Made by a program: the position numbers and the translations under genes. From positions 1,378,314 to 1,442,313 of the forward strand of contig NC_017390.1 in the NCBI RefSeq assembly GCF_000026985.1: a DNA stretch of 64,000 bases. Direction: 5' to 3'. Source of the DNA: Erwinia pyrifoliae DSM 12163. GTDB lineage: Bacteria; Pseudomonadota; Gammaproteobacteria; Enterobacterales; Enterobacteriaceae. Below, one piece after another: positions 41,061 to 51,667 of this stretch. How positions within the stretch are numbered: the stretch's first letter is position 1; each line of letters starts with the position of its first letter. The notes beneath the pieces are model-generated. The model saw nothing but the letters and a program-made list of their open reading frames with translations, did no database searches and was not told the origin of the DNA.

Positions 41061-41969
41061 ATGAGCTGGATTGAACGAATTCTTAATAAGAGCACAATTA
41101 CCCCATCGCGCAAGGCAAGCATTCCTGAAGGGGTCTGGACCAAATGTGATAGTTGTGGTCAGGTTCTTTACCGTGCCGAGCTGGAACGCAATCTGGAAGT
41201 TTGCCCCAAATGTGACCACCATATGCGGATGCATGGCCGCGATCGTCTGCACAGCGTGCTGGACGAAGGTTCACTGATTGAACTGGGTAGCGAGCTGGAA
41301 CCTAAAGATGTGCTCAAGTTCCGGGATTCAAAAAAATACAAAGATCGTCTGTCAGCGGCTCAAAAAGAGACCAGCGAAACGGACGCGTTGATTGTGATGA
41401 AAGGCACTCTGCACGGTATGCCGATTGTCGCGGCAGCGTTTGAGTTTGCCTTCATGGGCGGCTCAATGGGTTCCGTGGTCGGTGCACGCTTCGTGCGCGC
41501 CGTTGAGCAGGCGCTGGAAGACAACTGCCCGATGATCTGCTTTTCCGCATCGGGCGGAGCGCGCATGCAGGAAGCGCTGATGTCGCTGATGCAGATGGCG
41601 AAAACCAGCGCCGCGCTGGCAAAAATGCAGGAGCGTGGCCTGCCTTACATCTCCGTACTGACCGATCCCACCATGGGCGGGGTTTCAGCCAGCTTCGCGA
41701 TGCTTGGCGATTTAAACATCGCGGAGCCTAAAGCCTTAATCGGCTTTGCGGGTCCTCGTGTGATTGAGCAGACCGTGCGAGAAAAGTTGCCGCCTGGCTT
41801 CCAGCGCAGTGAATTCCTGATTGAAAAAGGGGCGATTGATATGATCGTGCGCCGCCCGGTCATGCGCTTCAAGCTGGCCAGCGTGCTGGCGAAAATGATG
41901 AATCTGCCTGCTCCCCAGGAAGATATCGTTGCTGAAGCCGCTGCTGAATCAGAAAGCCCCGAGGCCTGA
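41061..41969 (+). CDS. accD: Acetyl-CoA carboxylase carboxyltransferase beta subunit AccD
   Basis: Beta subunit of the carboxyltransferase that makes malonyl-CoA with AccA. The 302-residue protein has the N-terminal zinc ribbon (Cys29, Cys32, Cys48, Cys51 in CDSC...CPKC), followed by the crotonase-like core with [18 protein letters not shown] and [19 protein letters not shown]. Start and length match the E. coli protein. Confidence 0.98.
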   Translation: MSWIERILNKSTITPSRKASIPEGVWTKCDSCGQVLYRAELERNLEVCPKCDHHMRMHGRDRLHSVLDEGSLIELGSELEPKDVLKFRDSKKYKDRLSAAQKETSETDALIVMKGTLHGMPIVAAAFEFAFMGGSMGSVVGARFVRAVEQALEDNCPMICFSASGGARMQEALMSLMQMAKTSAALAKMQERGLPYISVLTDPTMGGVSASFAMLGDLNIAEPKALIGFAGPRVIEQTVREKLPPGFQRSEFLIEKGAIDMIVRRPVMRFKLASVLAKMMNLPAPQEDIVAEAAAESESPEA

Positions 41970-42034
41970 TCGATGATGAGAAGGGGATTTCGCGTCCCTT
42001 TCACCAATGAACCGTAACTTTGTGAACGGGACAC

Positions 42035-43297
42035 ATGGATAATCTTCCTCAAGCCACGTCGCCTCTTGCCGCGTGGCTTCATTATCTTGAACATTTGCAC
42101 TCCCAGGCCATCGATCTGGGTCTGGAACGCGTTCAACGCGTTGCTGCTGCGCTCGACTTGCTTACCCCAGCCCCTGTGGTGATCACCGTTGCCGGGACGA
42201 ATGGCAAAGGCACCACCTGTCGCACCCTTGAAACCGTCTTGCTGGCCGCCGGCTATCGCGTTGGCGTTTACAGTTCGCCGCATCTGGTACGCTACACGGA
42301 ACGGGTACGCGTTCAGGGGGCCGAGCTGGCAGAAACGGCGCATACGGCTTCTTTCGCGGCGATTGAAGCCGGACGTGCCGCCACCTCACTCACTTACTTT
42401 GAATTTGGCACGCTGTCGGCGCTGTGGTTATTTAAACAGGTGCAGCTGGACGTGGTGATCCTCGAAGTCGGCCTGGGCGGGCGGCTGGATGCCACCAATA
42501 TTGTGGATGCGGACGTGGCGGTAGTCACCAGTATTGCGCTTGATCATACCGACTGGCTTGGCCCGGATCGCGAAAGCATTGGCCGCGAAAAGGCGGGAAT
42601 TTTTCGCCAGGGTAAGCCAGCGGTGGTTGGCGAGCCGGATATGCCAGGCACCATTGCCGACGTCGCGGCGGAAAAGGGCGCGCAGCTGAATCAGCGCGAT
42701 CGTGACTGGTCGTATCAGGTCGACGGCGACAGCTGGTCCTTCCACGATGCCAGCGGCAGTATTGAGCATCTGCCGCTGCCGCAGGTGCCCGTCCCCAACG
42801 CGGCTACCGCACTCGCGGCGCTGCGTGCATCAACCCTCAAGGTTGATGAGGCCACCATCCGCCGCAGCCTGCACCAGGCGCTCCTGCCGGGACGTTTCCA
42901 GAGGGTGAGCGAGTCACCCCAGGTTATTCTTGATGTGGCGCACAACCCCCATGCGGCGAGCTATCTGGCGGGGCGTCTGGCGGAGATCAAATGCGGGGCC
43001 AAAGTGCATGCGGTGGTGGGTATGCTGCATGATAAAGACATCGCCGGTACGCTGGCATATCTTGCCCCGCAGGTTGATTACTGGTACTGCGCACCGCTGG
43101 AAGGTCCCCGTGGTGCCAGTGCAGCACAGCTGGCGGCGCATCTTAACGCGGCGCAGTCCTTTGCGTCGGTAACCGCAGCCTGGCACCGTGCGTTAACCCA
43201 GGCGGAACCACAGGATATTGTGCTGGTGTGCGGCTCTTTCCACACCGTTGCGCAGGTCATGGAAACGATGGCAACGGAGAATGGAAGTGGCAAGTAA
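42035..43297 (+). CDS. folC: Dihydrofolate/folylpolyglutamate synthase FolC
   Basis: Adds L-glutamate to dihydropteroate and then to folates. The 420-residue Mur-ligase-type enzyme has the P-loop VAGTNGKGTTCRTLE (about residues 51-65), EVGLGGRLDATNIVD, and the C-terminal DVAHNPHAA segment. The end overlaps the dedD start by 11 bases. Confidence 0.97.
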   Translation: MDNLPQATSPLAAWLHYLEHLHSQAIDLGLERVQRVAAALDLLTPAPVVITVAGTNGKGTTCRTLETVLLAAGYRVGVYSSPHLVRYTERVRVQGAELAETAHTASFAAIEAGRAATSLTYFEFGTLSALWLFKQVQLDVVILEVGLGGRLDATNIVDADVAVVTSIALDHTDWLGPDRESIGREKAGIFRQGKPAVVGEPDMPGTIADVAAEKGAQLNQRDRDWSYQVDGDSWSFHDASGSIEHLPLPQVPVPNAATALAALRASTLKVDEATIRRSLHQALLPGRFQRVSESPQVILDVAHNPHAASYLAGRLAEIKCGAKVHAVVGMLHDKDIAGTLAYLAPQVDYWYCAPLEGPRGASAAQLAAHLNAAQSFASVTAAWHRALTQAEPQDIVLVCGSFHTVAQVMETMATENGSGK

Positions 43298-44039
43298 GTT
43301 TCAAAACCGTTTAGTCGGCACCGTGATTATTGTTGCGCTGGGGGTGATCGTGCTGCCAGGCGTGCTTGATGGCCAGAAGAAACACTATAAAGAAGAGTTT
43401 GCGGCCATTCCCCTGGTGCCAAAAGCGGATGAGCAACCCGAAACCGAGCTGGTGCCGCCGGTAACCCAGTCGCTGCCTGCACAGCCTCCGGGAAATGGGG
43501 GAGCTGTCGCTGCAGGCAATGATAACCCTTCGCAGGCGGAGAGCGGCTCGACCATGCCGACGTCGCACAACCAGCCAACGGTGGTGACGCCGCCGCCGGT
43601 GCAGCAAAAGGTCCAGCCGCCTGACGTGGTGGAGAGGCCTAAACCGCAACCCAGGCCTGAACCGATTGTAAAACCCGTTGAGAAGCCGGTGGAGAAATCC
43701 GCGCCGGTTGAAAAACCAAAGCCGGTTACTAAACCGGAAGCGAAGTCTGAAGCGGCGGTCGATAATTCCCGCCCGCCTGCAGAAACCGCGCCCGTTGGCC
43801 TGGCGTATGTCGTACAGCTCGGCGCATTGAAAAATGCCGCCAAAGTGAATGAAATCGTCGCTCAGCTGCGTCTTTCAGGCTATCGCGCCTTTACCGTCCC
43901 GGCAACGCCGGTACAGGGGCAGATTACCCGTATTTACGTCGGGCCGGATGCGTCGAAAGCGAAAATGCAGGCGGCGATCGGCGCACTGCAGGGCATATCG
44001 GGGCTGGGTGGCGTGGTGAAACCTTACGCTGTGCATTGA
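43287..44039 (+). CDS. dedD: Cell division SPOR-domain protein DedD
   Basis: Inner-membrane septation protein that binds denuded peptidoglycan. The 250-residue protein has an N-terminal membrane helix (about residues 8-24), a long Pro/Lys/Glu-rich linker with repeated EKPxxKP motifs, and a C-terminal SPOR domain beginning AYVVQLGALKNAAKVNEIV. The GTG giving VASKFQNRLV was preferred over an ATG two codons upstream because GGAG is spaced for it and it matches E. coli. Confidence 0.93.
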   Translation: MASKFQNRLVGTVIIVALGVIVLPGVLDGQKKHYKEEFAAIPLVPKADEQPETELVPPVTQSLPAQPPGNGGAVAAGNDNPSQAESGSTMPTSHNQPTVVTPPPVQQKVQPPDVVERPKPQPRPEPIVKPVEKPVEKSAPVEKPKPVTKPEAKSEAAVDNSRPPAETAPVGLAYVVQLGALKNAAKVNEIVAQLRLSGYRAFTVPATPVQGQITRIYVGPDASKAKMQAAIGALQGISGLGGVVKPYAVH

Positions 44040-44099
44040 TGGTTTTGCCGGTCATGGTTCACAGGTCAGGGCTATTATTGCGATAGCGATCGTCATATA

Positions 44100-44131
44100 C
44101 GCCCGAAGTTGCCACACGGCAACTTCGGGCG
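44100..44131. terminator. Perfect 14-bp hairpin after dedD
   Basis: CGCCCGAAGTTGCC (44100-44113) pairs with GGCAACTTCGGGCG (44118-44131) around ACAC, followed by TTGTG. The strength of the stem suggests a transcript end for folC-dedD despite the short U-tract. Confidence 0.75.
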
Positions 44132-44253
44132 TTGTGCATGATGACAGAGCTAATTCAAGGTATTGCGTCAGGGGGCGCGGGTGGGTGAGAAAGGCCGCCG
44201 CCAGCGGTTTTTTAAACCCCGGGGTTAATTTGAATCCGCACGGTAAAACCCCT

Positions 44254-44269
44254 ACGCAAACGTTTTCTT
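44254..44269. promoter_or_regulatory. PurR box of cvpA-purF
   Basis: ACGCAAACGTTTTCTT matches the PurR operator consensus ACGCAAACGTTTTCNT at every position. It lies about 77-92 bases before cvpA, where PurR with hypoxanthine/guanine represses cvpA-purF-ubiX in E. coli. Confidence 0.92.
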
Positions 44270-44345
44270 TTTCTGTTAGAATTCGCCGCGAACTGAGGCT
44301 GAGTCTCTGAAGATTCAGTCCGGGGCAGGGGCACTGGAAGTGTTT

Positions 44346-44831
44346 ATGATCTGGATAGATTACGTCATTATTGCGGTTATCGGTTTTTCGGCTCTTGTCA
44401 GCCTGATCCGTGGGTTTGTTCGGGAAGCGCTTTCCCTTGTAACCTGGGGATGCGCTTTTTTTGTCGCCAGTCATTACTACTCCTTCCTTGCCGTCTGGTT
44501 CACAGGATTCGAAGACCAACTGGTTCGGAATGGGATCGCCATTGCGCTGTTGTTTGTTGCCACGCTGATTGTTGGGGCGATCGTCAACTACGTGATTGGT
44601 TCTCTGGTTGAAAAAACCGGCCTGTCGGGCACCGACAGGGTTTTGGGCGTCTGTTTCGGGGCATTACGTGGCGTGCTGATTGTTTCCGCCATGCTGTTTT
44701 TTCTCGATACGTTCACCGGATTTGCCAAAAGCCCGGACTGGCAGCAGTCCCAGCTTGTTCCCCAGTTCAGTTACATCATCAGGTGGTTTTTTGATTACCT
44801 GAAAAGCACGTCGAGTTTTTTGCCCCGGTAA
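44346..44831 (+). CDS. cvpA: Membrane protein CvpA
   Basis: A 161-residue inner-membrane protein with four hydrophobic segments, required for colicin V production and bile or envelope stress tolerance in relatives. Sequence is close to E. coli throughout, e.g. GFVREALSLVTWGCAFF and GTDRVLGVCFGALRGVLI. The ATG giving MIWIDYVII was chosen over a GTG two codons before. First gene of the PurR-controlled operon. Confidence 0.95.
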   Translation: MIWIDYVIIAVIGFSALVSLIRGFVREALSLVTWGCAFFVASHYYSFLAVWFTGFEDQLVRNGIAIALLFVATLIVGAIVNYVIGSLVEKTGLSGTDRVLGVCFGALRGVLIVSAMLFFLDTFTGFAKSPDWQQSQLVPQFSYIIRWFFDYLKSTSSFLPR

Positions 44832-44867
44832 TCGCACCGGGGTCGCGGCTTATGAGGAAATATCAAT

Positions 44868-46385
44868 ATGTGCGGTATTGTCGGGATCGCCGGTTTTATG
44901 CCGGTCAACCAGTCGATTTATGACGCGTTAACAGTGCTTCAGCACCGTGGGCAGGATGCCGCAGGCATCGTTACCATTGATGCATTGAATTGCTTCCGTC
45001 TGCGTAAAGCAAACGGCCTGGTCAGCGATGTATTTGAAGCCCGCCATATGCAGCGTATGCAGGGTAATATGGGCATTGGCCATGTGCGCTACCCGACGGC
45101 TGGCAGCTCCAGCGCTTCTGAAGCTCAGCCCTTCTATGTGAACTCACCGTACGGTATTACCCTTGCCCACAACGGCAACCTGACAAACGCCCACGAGCTG
45201 CGTAAAGCGCTATTCGAAAGCGGCCGTCGTCATGTCAATACCACGTCGGATTCTGAAATTCTGCTCAATATCTTTGCGCAGGAAGTAGACCGCTTCCAAC
45301 AATACCCGCTGGAAGCAGACAATATTTTCGCTGCTATTGCTGCGGTGCATCAGAAGGTACGCGGGGCTTACGCCTGCGTAGCGATGATTATCGGTCACGG
45401 GCTGGTGGCTTTCCGCGATCCTAACGGCATCCGCCCGCTGGTTATCGGCAAACGCCCGATGGCCGATGGCCGCATCGAATATATGGTGGCCTCGGAAAGC
45501 GTGGCGCTGGACACGTTGGGCTTTGAGTTTCTGCGTGATGTGGCGCCGGGTGAAGCGGTGTACGTGACGGAAAAAGGCCAGCTGTTTACCCGTCAGTGCG
45601 CGGACAACCCGAAGTACAATCCGTGCCTGTTCGAGTATGTTTACTTCGCGCGTCCGGATTCGTTCCTCGACAAGATTTCCGTCTACAGCGCCCGCGTGCG
45701 CATGGGCACCAAGCTCGGTGCCAAAATCGCCCGTGAATGGGAAGATCTCGACATCGACGTGGTGATCCCTATCCCTGAAACCTCCTGTGATATCGCGCTG
45801 GAGATGGCGCGCATTCTGGATAAGCCTTACCGTCAGGGCTTTGTGAAAAACCGCTACGTCGGCCGGACTTTTATTATGCCCGGCCAGCATCTGCGCCGCA
45901 GCGCGGTTCGCCGCAAACTGAACGCCAACCGTGCCGAGTTCCGTGGTAAAAACGTGCTGCTGGTGGATGACTCCATCGTGCGCGGCACCACCTCTGAGCA
46001 GATCATTGAGATGGCGCGCGAAGCGGGGGCGAAAAAGGTTTATCTGGCTTCAGCCGCGCCGGAAATTCGCTTCCCGAACGTCTATGGCATTGACATGCCG
46101 AGCGCAACGGAGCTGATTGCACACGGGCGCGAAGTTGAAGAGATCCGCCAGCTGATCGGTGCCGACGCGCTGATTTTCCAGGATCTCAGCGACCTTATCG
46201 AAGCCGTGCGCGAAGAGAACCCGGATATCTCGCAGTTTGAGTGTTCCGTTTTCGACGGTATCTACGTCACCAAAGATGTCGATCAGCAGTATCTTGAGTA
46301 TCTGCAATCCTTGCGTAATGATGATGCTAAAGCGATGCAGCGTCAGAATGAGGTAGAAAACCTGGAAATGCATAACGAAGGCTAA
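44868..46385 (+). CDS. purF: Amidophosphoribosyltransferase PurF
   Basis: Committed step of purine synthesis: PRPP plus glutamine to phosphoribosylamine. The 505-residue protein has the N-terminal nucleophile Cys2 (MCGIVGIAG), the glutaminase motifs [16 protein letters not shown] and [13 protein letters not shown], and the PRPP loop [14 protein letters not shown]. Length equals E. coli. A strong terminator follows. Confidence 0.98.
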   Translation: MCGIVGIAGFMPVNQSIYDALTVLQHRGQDAAGIVTIDALNCFRLRKANGLVSDVFEARHMQRMQGNMGIGHVRYPTAGSSSASEAQPFYVNSPYGITLAHNGNLTNAHELRKALFESGRRHVNTTSDSEILLNIFAQEVDRFQQYPLEADNIFAAIAAVHQKVRGAYACVAMIIGHGLVAFRDPNGIRPLVIGKRPMADGRIEYMVASESVALDTLGFEFLRDVAPGEAVYVTEKGQLFTRQCADNPKYNPCLFEYVYFARPDSFLDKISVYSARVRMGTKLGAKIAREWEDLDIDVVIPIPETSCDIALEMARILDKPYRQGFVKNRYVGRTFIMPGQHLRRSAVRRKLNANRAEFRGKNVLLVDDSIVRGTTSEQIIEMAREAGAKKVYLASAAPEIRFPNVYGIDMPSATELIAHGREVEEIRQLIGADALIFQDLSDLIEAVREENPDISQFECSVFDGIYVTKDVDQQYLEYLQSLRNDDAKAMQRQNEVENLEMHNEG

Positions 46386-46410
46386 GCGCTTTGGGGTGTA
46401 AGCAGGTAAC

Positions 46411-46441
46411 ATGGGCTGGAAGCGATTCCGGCCCATTTTTT
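46411..46441 (+). terminator. Rho-independent terminator after purF
   Basis: ATGGGCTGGAA (46411-46421) pairs with TTCCGGCCCAT (46426-46436) with one G-U pair around GCGA, followed directly by TTTTT. It separates purF from ubiX. Confidence 0.9.
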
Positions 46442-46455
46442 ATTAAGGATAGAGT

Positions 46456-47031
46456 ATGAAACGACTCATTATTGGCATCTCTGGCGCCAGTGGGGTGATT
46501 TATGGCATACGCGCGCTGCAAATTTTGCAGCAGGTCAGCGATATCGAGACGCATCTGATCATGAGCCAGGCGGCGCGTCAGACGCTGGCGCTGGAGAGCG
46601 ATTACTCGGTACGTGACGTACAGGCAATGGCTGACGTGGTGCACGACGCGCGCGACATCGCGGCCAGCATCTCCTCCGGCTCCTTTGACACTGACGGCTT
46701 GGCTATTCTGCCCTGTTCAATGAAAACCCTGTCCGGCATTGTCCATAGCTACAGCGACGGGCTGCTGACGCGCGCCGCCGACGTGGTACTGAAAGAGCGT
46801 CGCCGACTGGTGCTGTGCGTGCGTGAAACCCCGCTACATCTGGGTCACTTACGCATGATGACCACGGCAGCGGAGCTGGGTGCGATTGTCATGCCGCCGG
46901 TGCCGGCGTTTTATCATCGTCCGCAAAACGTGATGGAAATTGTCGACCAGACGGTGAACCGCGTGCTCGATCAGTTCGATATTCAACTGGATAATGACCT
47001 TTTTACGCGTTGGCAAGGTGCAAAACCCTGA
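46456..47031 (+). CDS. ubiX: Flavin prenyltransferase UbiX
   Basis: Makes prenylated FMN, the cofactor of the UbiD decarboxylase in ubiquinone synthesis. The 191-residue flavoprotein has the FMN-binding GISGASGVIYGIRALQIL at the N-terminus, PCSMKTLSGI, and the C-terminal RETPLHLGHLRMM with VMPPVPAFYHRP. AAGGAT lies before the start. Follows the purF terminator closely. Confidence 0.96.
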   Translation: MKRLIIGISGASGVIYGIRALQILQQVSDIETHLIMSQAARQTLALESDYSVRDVQAMADVVHDARDIAASISSGSFDTDGLAILPCSMKTLSGIVHSYSDGLLTRAADVVLKERRRLVLCVRETPLHLGHLRMMTTAAELGAIVMPPVPAFYHRPQNVMEIVDQTVNRVLDQFDIQLDNDLFTRWQGAKP

Positions 47032-47296
47032 CCGGCTGCGCTAAAACGGTGCAAATCCAGAAGCTGAACCGCTTTCTGTGCATGGTGTGCACCAGCCTGA
47101 AACATTGCCACTCATCTGCAGCAAAAACCTGCTATAAGTTTCTCAGCACACCGCGTATACACAGCGCCGGGTGAAACGCATTTTAAATATAGAGGGATGC
47201 CGCATAAAGTGGCACGAAACCTGCAAATTAAACGGTGTCAGTCACCGCGCAAAGACATCACGCACAGCATAAAAATTTAATCTTAAAGGGGTTTCT

Positions 47297-48079
47297 ATGA
47301 AAAAGCAGGTTCTGGCTCTTTCCCTGTTAATGGCCATCACTGCGGCAGGCAGCGCTTTTGCCGCTGGCCCAAAAACGCTGCGCATCGGTACCGATCCGAC
47401 ATACGCTCCGTTTGAAATGAAAAATGCTCAGGGGCAGCTAACGGGCTTTGATATCGATCTGGCCAACGAAATTTGTCAACGCATGGAGACGAAATGCACT
47501 TTCGTTGAAAGCGATTTCGACGCGCTGATCCCTTCGCTGAAAGCAAAGAAGGTTGATGCCATTATCTCCTCCCTGTCCATTACCGCTAAACGCCAGCAGG
47601 AGATCGCCTTCTCTGAAAAGTTGTATGCGGCGAACTCCCGCCTGATTGCGCCCAAAGGCTCTAAAATTGAGCCAACGCTGGCTTCGCTGAAAGGCAAAAC
47701 TATCGGGCTGTTGCAGGGCACCACTCAGGAAACTTACGCTAACCAAAACTGGCGGCCAAAAGGCGTCACCGTTACGCCATATGCCAACCAGGATTTGGTG
47801 TACCAGGATCTGACCGCTGGTCGCATCGACGCGGCATTCCAGGATGAAGTCGCTGCCAGCGAAGGTTTCCTCAAGCAGCCAGCCGGCAAAGACTATGCGT
47901 TTGCCGGCCCGGCGGTGAAAGATGAGAACATCTTTGGCGTGGGCACCGGTATTGGCCTGAGCAAAGATAACCCTGAACTGAAGTCGGCCATCGATAAAGC
48001 GTTTGATGAAATGCGCAAAGATGGCACCTACGCGAAGTTAGCGAAAAAATACTTCGACTTTGATGTGTACGGCGGTTAA
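47297..48079 (+). CDS. hisJ: Histidine/basic amino acid-binding protein HisJ (ArgT-like)
   Basis: Periplasmic binding protein for the HisQMP importer. The 260-residue precursor has a Sec signal ending in GSAFA, then [15 protein letters not shown], the family ligand-binding start, and [21 protein letters not shown]. coli has two such genes, argT and hisJ; only one is here, and it shares features of both (ending YFDFDVYGG as in HisJ), so specificity for His versus Lys/Arg/Orn is uncertain. About 265 bases upstream carry the leader with no other gene. Confidence 0.93.
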   Translation: MKKQVLALSLLMAITAAGSAFAAGPKTLRIGTDPTYAPFEMKNAQGQLTGFDIDLANEICQRMETKCTFVESDFDALIPSLKAKKVDAIISSLSITAKRQQEIAFSEKLYAANSRLIAPKGSKIEPTLASLKGKTIGLLQGTTQETYANQNWRPKGVTVTPYANQDLVYQDLTAGRIDAAFQDEVAASEGFLKQPAGKDYAFAGPAVKDENIFGVGTGIGLSKDNPELKSAIDKAFDEMRKDGTYAKLAKKYFDFDVYGG

Positions 48080-48095
48080 TGAAACCTGTCTGCGG

Positions 48096-48120
48096 GCCTC
48101 ACCGTTTACTCCGGTGAGGC
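48096..48120 (+). repeat. Hairpin in the hisJ-hisQ gap
   Basis: GCCTCACCG (48096-48104) pairs with CGGTGAGGC (48112-48120). It occupies the place where E. coli and Salmonella carry REP hairpins that lower expression of hisQMP relative to hisJ, but the sequence is not REP-like. Only TGATG follows, so full termination is unlikely. Confidence 0.65.
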
Positions 48121-48296
48121 TGATGCCTGGTAGTCACGATTTCTGTACCCATCATCACTCATCTTGCCGCCATGCCGCTTGCAGCTGACAACATTCTCAT
48201 GCGATATAAACGCGTGGTTTCGGCTGTGAAAGCGCAAGAGCCGGGCCATTGCCAGGCAAGGTGAGGGATGACGGGTATAACGACAGGATATTGCCC

Positions 48297-48983
48297 ATGC
48301 TGTATGGCTACTCTGAAGTGATTTTTAAAGGCGCGCTGGTGACGCTGGAGCTGGCGCTCAGCTCGGTGGTGTTTGCCGTCATACTTGGATTGATTGGCGC
48401 CGGAGCCAGGCTGTCTAACCGCCGTCCGCTGGCGGTGATTTCTGAAGTCTACACCACGCTGATCCGTGGCGTTCCTGACCTGGTACTGATGCTGCTGATT
48501 TTCTACGGTTTACAGATTGCGCTTAACCAGGTGACCGATTTCTTCGGTTTCGCCCAGTTTGATATCGACCCGATGGTGGCCGGCATTATCACCCTTGGTT
48601 TTATCTATGGGGCCTACTTTACTGAAACCTTTCGTGGTGCCTGGATGGCGGTGCCGAAAGGGCAGGTCGAAGCGGCCACCGCCTTTGGTTTCACCCGCTC
48701 CCAGACTTTTCGCCGTATTCTGTTTCCGGCCATGATGCGCTTTGCGCTACCGGGGATCGGTAATAACTGGCAGGTGATCCTGAAAGCCACGGCGCTGGTA
48801 TCGCTGCTGGGTCTGGAAGATGTGGTCAAGGCCACCCAGCTGGCCGGGAAATCCACCTGGCAACCGTTCTGGTTTGCGATTGTGGCGGGAATTATCTATC
48901 TGATATTTACCACGCTCTCCAATGGCGTGCTGTGGTGGCTGGAACGCCGTTACACGGTGGGTGTGAAAAGGGCTGACTTATGA
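48297..48983 (+). CDS. hisQ: Histidine ABC importer permease HisQ
   Basis: One of two membrane subunits of the basic amino acid importer HisJQMP. The 228-residue protein has the polar amino acid permease fold and EAA loop EAATAFGFTRSQTFRRILFP. The ATG giving MLYGYSEVIFKG was chosen because AGGA lies suitably upstream and it matches E. coli. Overlaps hisM by four bases. Confidence 0.95.
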   Translation: MLYGYSEVIFKGALVTLELALSSVVFAVILGLIGAGARLSNRRPLAVISEVYTTLIRGVPDLVLMLLIFYGLQIALNQVTDFFGFAQFDIDPMVAGIITLGFIYGAYFTETFRGAWMAVPKGQVEAATAFGFTRSQTFRRILFPAMMRFALPGIGNNWQVILKATALVSLLGLEDVVKATQLAGKSTWQPFWFAIVAGIIYLIFTTLSNGVLWWLERRYTVGVKRADL

Positions 48984-49696
48984 TGGAGATTATTCAGGAA
49001 TACTGGAAGGCCCTGCTGTGGACCGACGGTTACCGCTTTTCTGGCGTGGCGATCACCCTGTGGCTGCTGGTGGTTTCCGTGGTGCTGGGCGGCTGTATGG
49101 CGCTGCTGCTGTCGATAGCGCGCGTCTCGCCCCACAAAGCGGTGCGTTTCCCGGTATGGCTGTTCACTTACGTATTTCGCGGTACGCCGCTTTACGTGCA
49201 GCTGTTGGTGTTCTATTCCGGTATGTATACGCTGGAAGTGGTCAAAGGTACGGAGCTGCTTAACGCCTTTTTCCGCAGCGGCCTGAACTGTACGCTGCTG
49301 GCGCTGACGCTGAATACCTGTGCTTATACCACCGAAGTTTTTGCCGGTGCCATTCGTGCCGTACCGCACGGTGAGATTGAAGCGGCGCGCGCCTACGGCT
49401 TTTCGACATTTAAGCTGTATCGCTGCATTATCATGCCTTCGGCGCTGCGTACCGCACTGCCCGCCTACAGCAATGAAGTGATCCTTATGCTGCACTCCAC
49501 GGCGCTGGCGTTTACCGCCACGGTGCCGGATCTGCTTAAGGTCGCCCGTGATATTAACTCAGCCACCTATCAGCCTTTTATTGCTTTTGGCATTGCCGCC
49601 GTGCTGTATTTGATTATTTCTTATGTGCTGATTAGCCTGTTTCGTAAAGCGGAAAAACGCTGGCTGGCGCACGTTAAACCTTCATCGTCACATTGA
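48980..49696 (+). CDS. hisM: Histidine ABC importer permease HisM
   Basis: Second membrane subunit of HisQMP2. The 238-residue protein has five or six hydrophobic segments and the EAA loop [19 protein letters not shown] for docking to HisP. The start overlaps the hisQ stop (ATGA); a second ATG immediately follows and is an equal alternative. hisP begins seven bases after the stop. Confidence 0.95.
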   Translation: MMEIIQEYWKALLWTDGYRFSGVAITLWLLVVSVVLGGCMALLLSIARVSPHKAVRFPVWLFTYVFRGTPLYVQLLVFYSGMYTLEVVKGTELLNAFFRSGLNCTLLALTLNTCAYTTEVFAGAIRAVPHGEIEAARAYGFSTFKLYRCIIMPSALRTALPAYSNEVILMLHSTALAFTATVPDLLKVARDINSATYQPFIAFGIAAVLYLIISYVLISLFRKAEKRWLAHVKPSSSH

Positions 49697-49703
49697 GTAC
49701 ACT

Positions 49704-50477
49704 ATGGCTGAAAAAAAATTAAGCGTGACTGAACTGCACAAACGTTATGGTGAGCATGAGGTGCTGAAAGGGGTTTCGCTACAGGCAAACGCCGGGGACG
49801 TGATCAGCATTATTGGCTCGTCCGGCTCAGGTAAAAGTACCTTCCTGCGCTGCATTAACTTTCTTGAAAAACCGAGCGAAGGCACGATTTCGGTTAACAA
49901 CGAGTACATCAAGCTGGTGCGAGATACCGACGGGCAGCTGAAAGTCTCCGACAAAGAGCAGTTACGCATGCTGCGTACCCGCCTCACCATGGTATTCCAG
50001 CATTTTAATCTGTGGAGCCATATGACGGTGCTGGATAACGTCATGGAAGCGCCGGTGCAGGTGCTGGGGCTGAGCAAAGCCCAGGCGCGTGAGCGGGCCA
50101 TCCACTATCTGGACAAAGTCGGCATTGACCAGCGGGCGCAAGGTAAATATCCGATGCATCTGTCAGGCGGTCAGCAGCAGCGCGTCTCCATTGCCCGTGC
50201 GCTGGCGATGGAGCCGGAGGTACTGCTGTTTGATGAGCCGACGTCGGCGCTTGACCCGGAGCTGGTCGGCGAGGTGTTGCGTATTATGCAGAAGCTGGCA
50301 GAAGAGGGGAAAACGATGGTGGTGGTCACGCATGAAATGGAGTTTGCCCGCCATGTTTCCAGCCATGTGATTTTCCTGCATCAGGGCAAAATTGAAGAGG
50401 AAGGGCCGCCGGAAGCGCTGTTCAGCCAGCCAAAAAGCGCGCGCCTGCAGCAGTTTCTCTCGGGGGCATTGAAGTAG
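49704..50477 (+). CDS. hisP: Histidine ABC importer ATPase HisP
   Basis: ATPase of the importer. The 257-residue protein has Walker [10 protein letters not shown] (residues 38-46), the Q-loop region MVFQHFNLW, signature LSGGQQQR and Walker [15 protein letters not shown], and closely matches E. coli HisP. Last gene of the transport operon, followed by a hairpin. Confidence 0.97.
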   Translation: MAEKKLSVTELHKRYGEHEVLKGVSLQANAGDVISIIGSSGSGKSTFLRCINFLEKPSEGTISVNNEYIKLVRDTDGQLKVSDKEQLRMLRTRLTMVFQHFNLWSHMTVLDNVMEAPVQVLGLSKAQARERAIHYLDKVGIDQRAQGKYPMHLSGGQQQRVSIARALAMEPEVLLFDEPTSALDPELVGEVLRIMQKLAEEGKTMVVVTHEMEFARHVSSHVIFLHQGKIEEEGPPEALFSQPKSARLQQFLSGALK

Positions 50478-50514
50478 TCGGGGCGTGGCGCGGATTAAGC
50501 CAGGATGGCCGGGC

Positions 50515-50538
50515 AAAGGGGCGCATCATTGCCCCCTT
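50515..50538. terminator. Terminator between hisP and yfcH
   Basis: AAGGGGC (50516-50522) pairs with the GCCCCCTT block (50531-50538), with a one-base bulge, around a short loop. It sits between convergent genes and could serve both. Confidence 0.6.
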
Positions 50539-50572
50539 GCTGTTGTCTGAACGGTTCCTTTCCGGGGGGGAC

Positions 50573-51466
50573 TTACACCACGTCCTGCAGTGCTTTTTCC
50601 AGATCGTACCAGCGGAAAGCGAAGCCGGATGCTTCCAGCCGTTGGGGGATCACATGCTGTCCACCCAGTACCAGCACCGCAGACTCGCCCATCATCAGCT
50701 TAATCGCCATTGCCGGGGTGCGCATAAATGCAGGGCGATGCATGCCATGACCGAGGGCGGCGGCAAACTGTTCGTTGCGCACCGCGTAAGGAGCCACGAG
50801 GTTAAACGGACCGTGCAGCTCAGGTTTATCCAGCAGCCACAAAATGCCGCTAATGGCATCTTCCAGATGGATCCACGGCATATACTGCTTGCCGCTGCCC
50901 AGCGGCCCCCCGATGCCCAGCTTAAACGGCAGTTTCATTTGCGCCAGCGCCCCACCCTCTTTACTCAGCACCACGCCGGTACGGATCAGGCAAACGCGGG
51001 TCTGCTCACTCTGCGCCTGCTGTGCCAGCTGTTCCCAGCGCGCGCAGAGCTGATGAGTAAATTCATCATGCCCGGGATCGTCCTCGGTAAGAACCTGGTC
51101 ACCGCTGTTACCATAGTAGCCGGTGGCAGAACCGGAAATCAGCAGCGCAGGAGGGCGACTGGTGGCCTTAATCAACGCGACCAGACGTTCGGTTATCTGC
51201 CAGCGGCTTTCGCACAGCAGGCGCTTTCGCTCGTCGCTCCAGCGTTTGGCGGCAATCGGCTCCCCGGCCAGGTTAATCACCGCATCAACGCCATTCAGAT
51301 CCTGCTGCTGCTCAAGCCTGGACCACAGCTTAACCTGCTCACCCAGTTTGCTGCGGGCAGAGGCGACGTCGCGGGTGACCACGCTGACCTGATGGCCCAG
51401 CTGCAGCAGGCGGGCAGTTAATGGGCGGCCAATCAGTCCGGTGCCGCCGGTAATCAGAATATGCAT
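50573..51466 (-). CDS. yfcH: Epimerase-type oxidoreductase YfcH
   Basis: A 297-residue extended short-chain dehydrogenase-like protein of the YfcH/SDR39U1 family. NAD(P)-binding is shown by [22 protein letters not shown] at the very N-terminus, with [14 protein letters not shown] and a C-terminal [16 protein letters not shown] domain. Substrate unknown. In E. coli it is also beside the his genes (there with rpnB and folX, absent here). Confidence 0.92.
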   Translation of the reverse strand: MHILITGGTGLIGRPLTARLLQLGHQVSVVTRDVASARSKLGEQVKLWSRLEQQQDLNGVDAVINLAGEPIAAKRWSDERKRLLCESRWQITERLVALIKATSRPPALLISGSATGYYGNSGDQVLTEDDPGHDEFTHQLCARWEQLAQQAQSEQTRVCLIRTGVVLSKEGGALAQMKLPFKLGIGGPLGSGKQYMPWIHLEDAISGILWLLDKPELHGPFNLVAPYAVRNEQFAAALGHGMHRPAFMRTPAMAIKLMMGESAVLVLGGQHVIPQRLEASGFAFRWYDLEKALQDVV

Positions 51467-51667
51467 GTGTTTATCCTTTCAGAAAAGTCAGTAGCGCATC
51501 TGCCCTTTATCATAGGTGAAGTTGGCGAAATTGCGTGTGAAGTTCTGCACGGAGATCGAGGTTGTGAATTGCGCGCCGCGCACGCAACCGGGATTGCCTT
51601 GATGGGAAAAATCGGTAAACAGGAAGCTCCTGATGCGAGAACGCCAGAGGACGCACCGATGTGTTAA

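Noticed and set aside
51461..51667. 68-codon frame beginning antisense to the yfcH start
   Set aside because: No family resemblance and no ribosome site; it ends at the yfcF remnant in decayed DNA.
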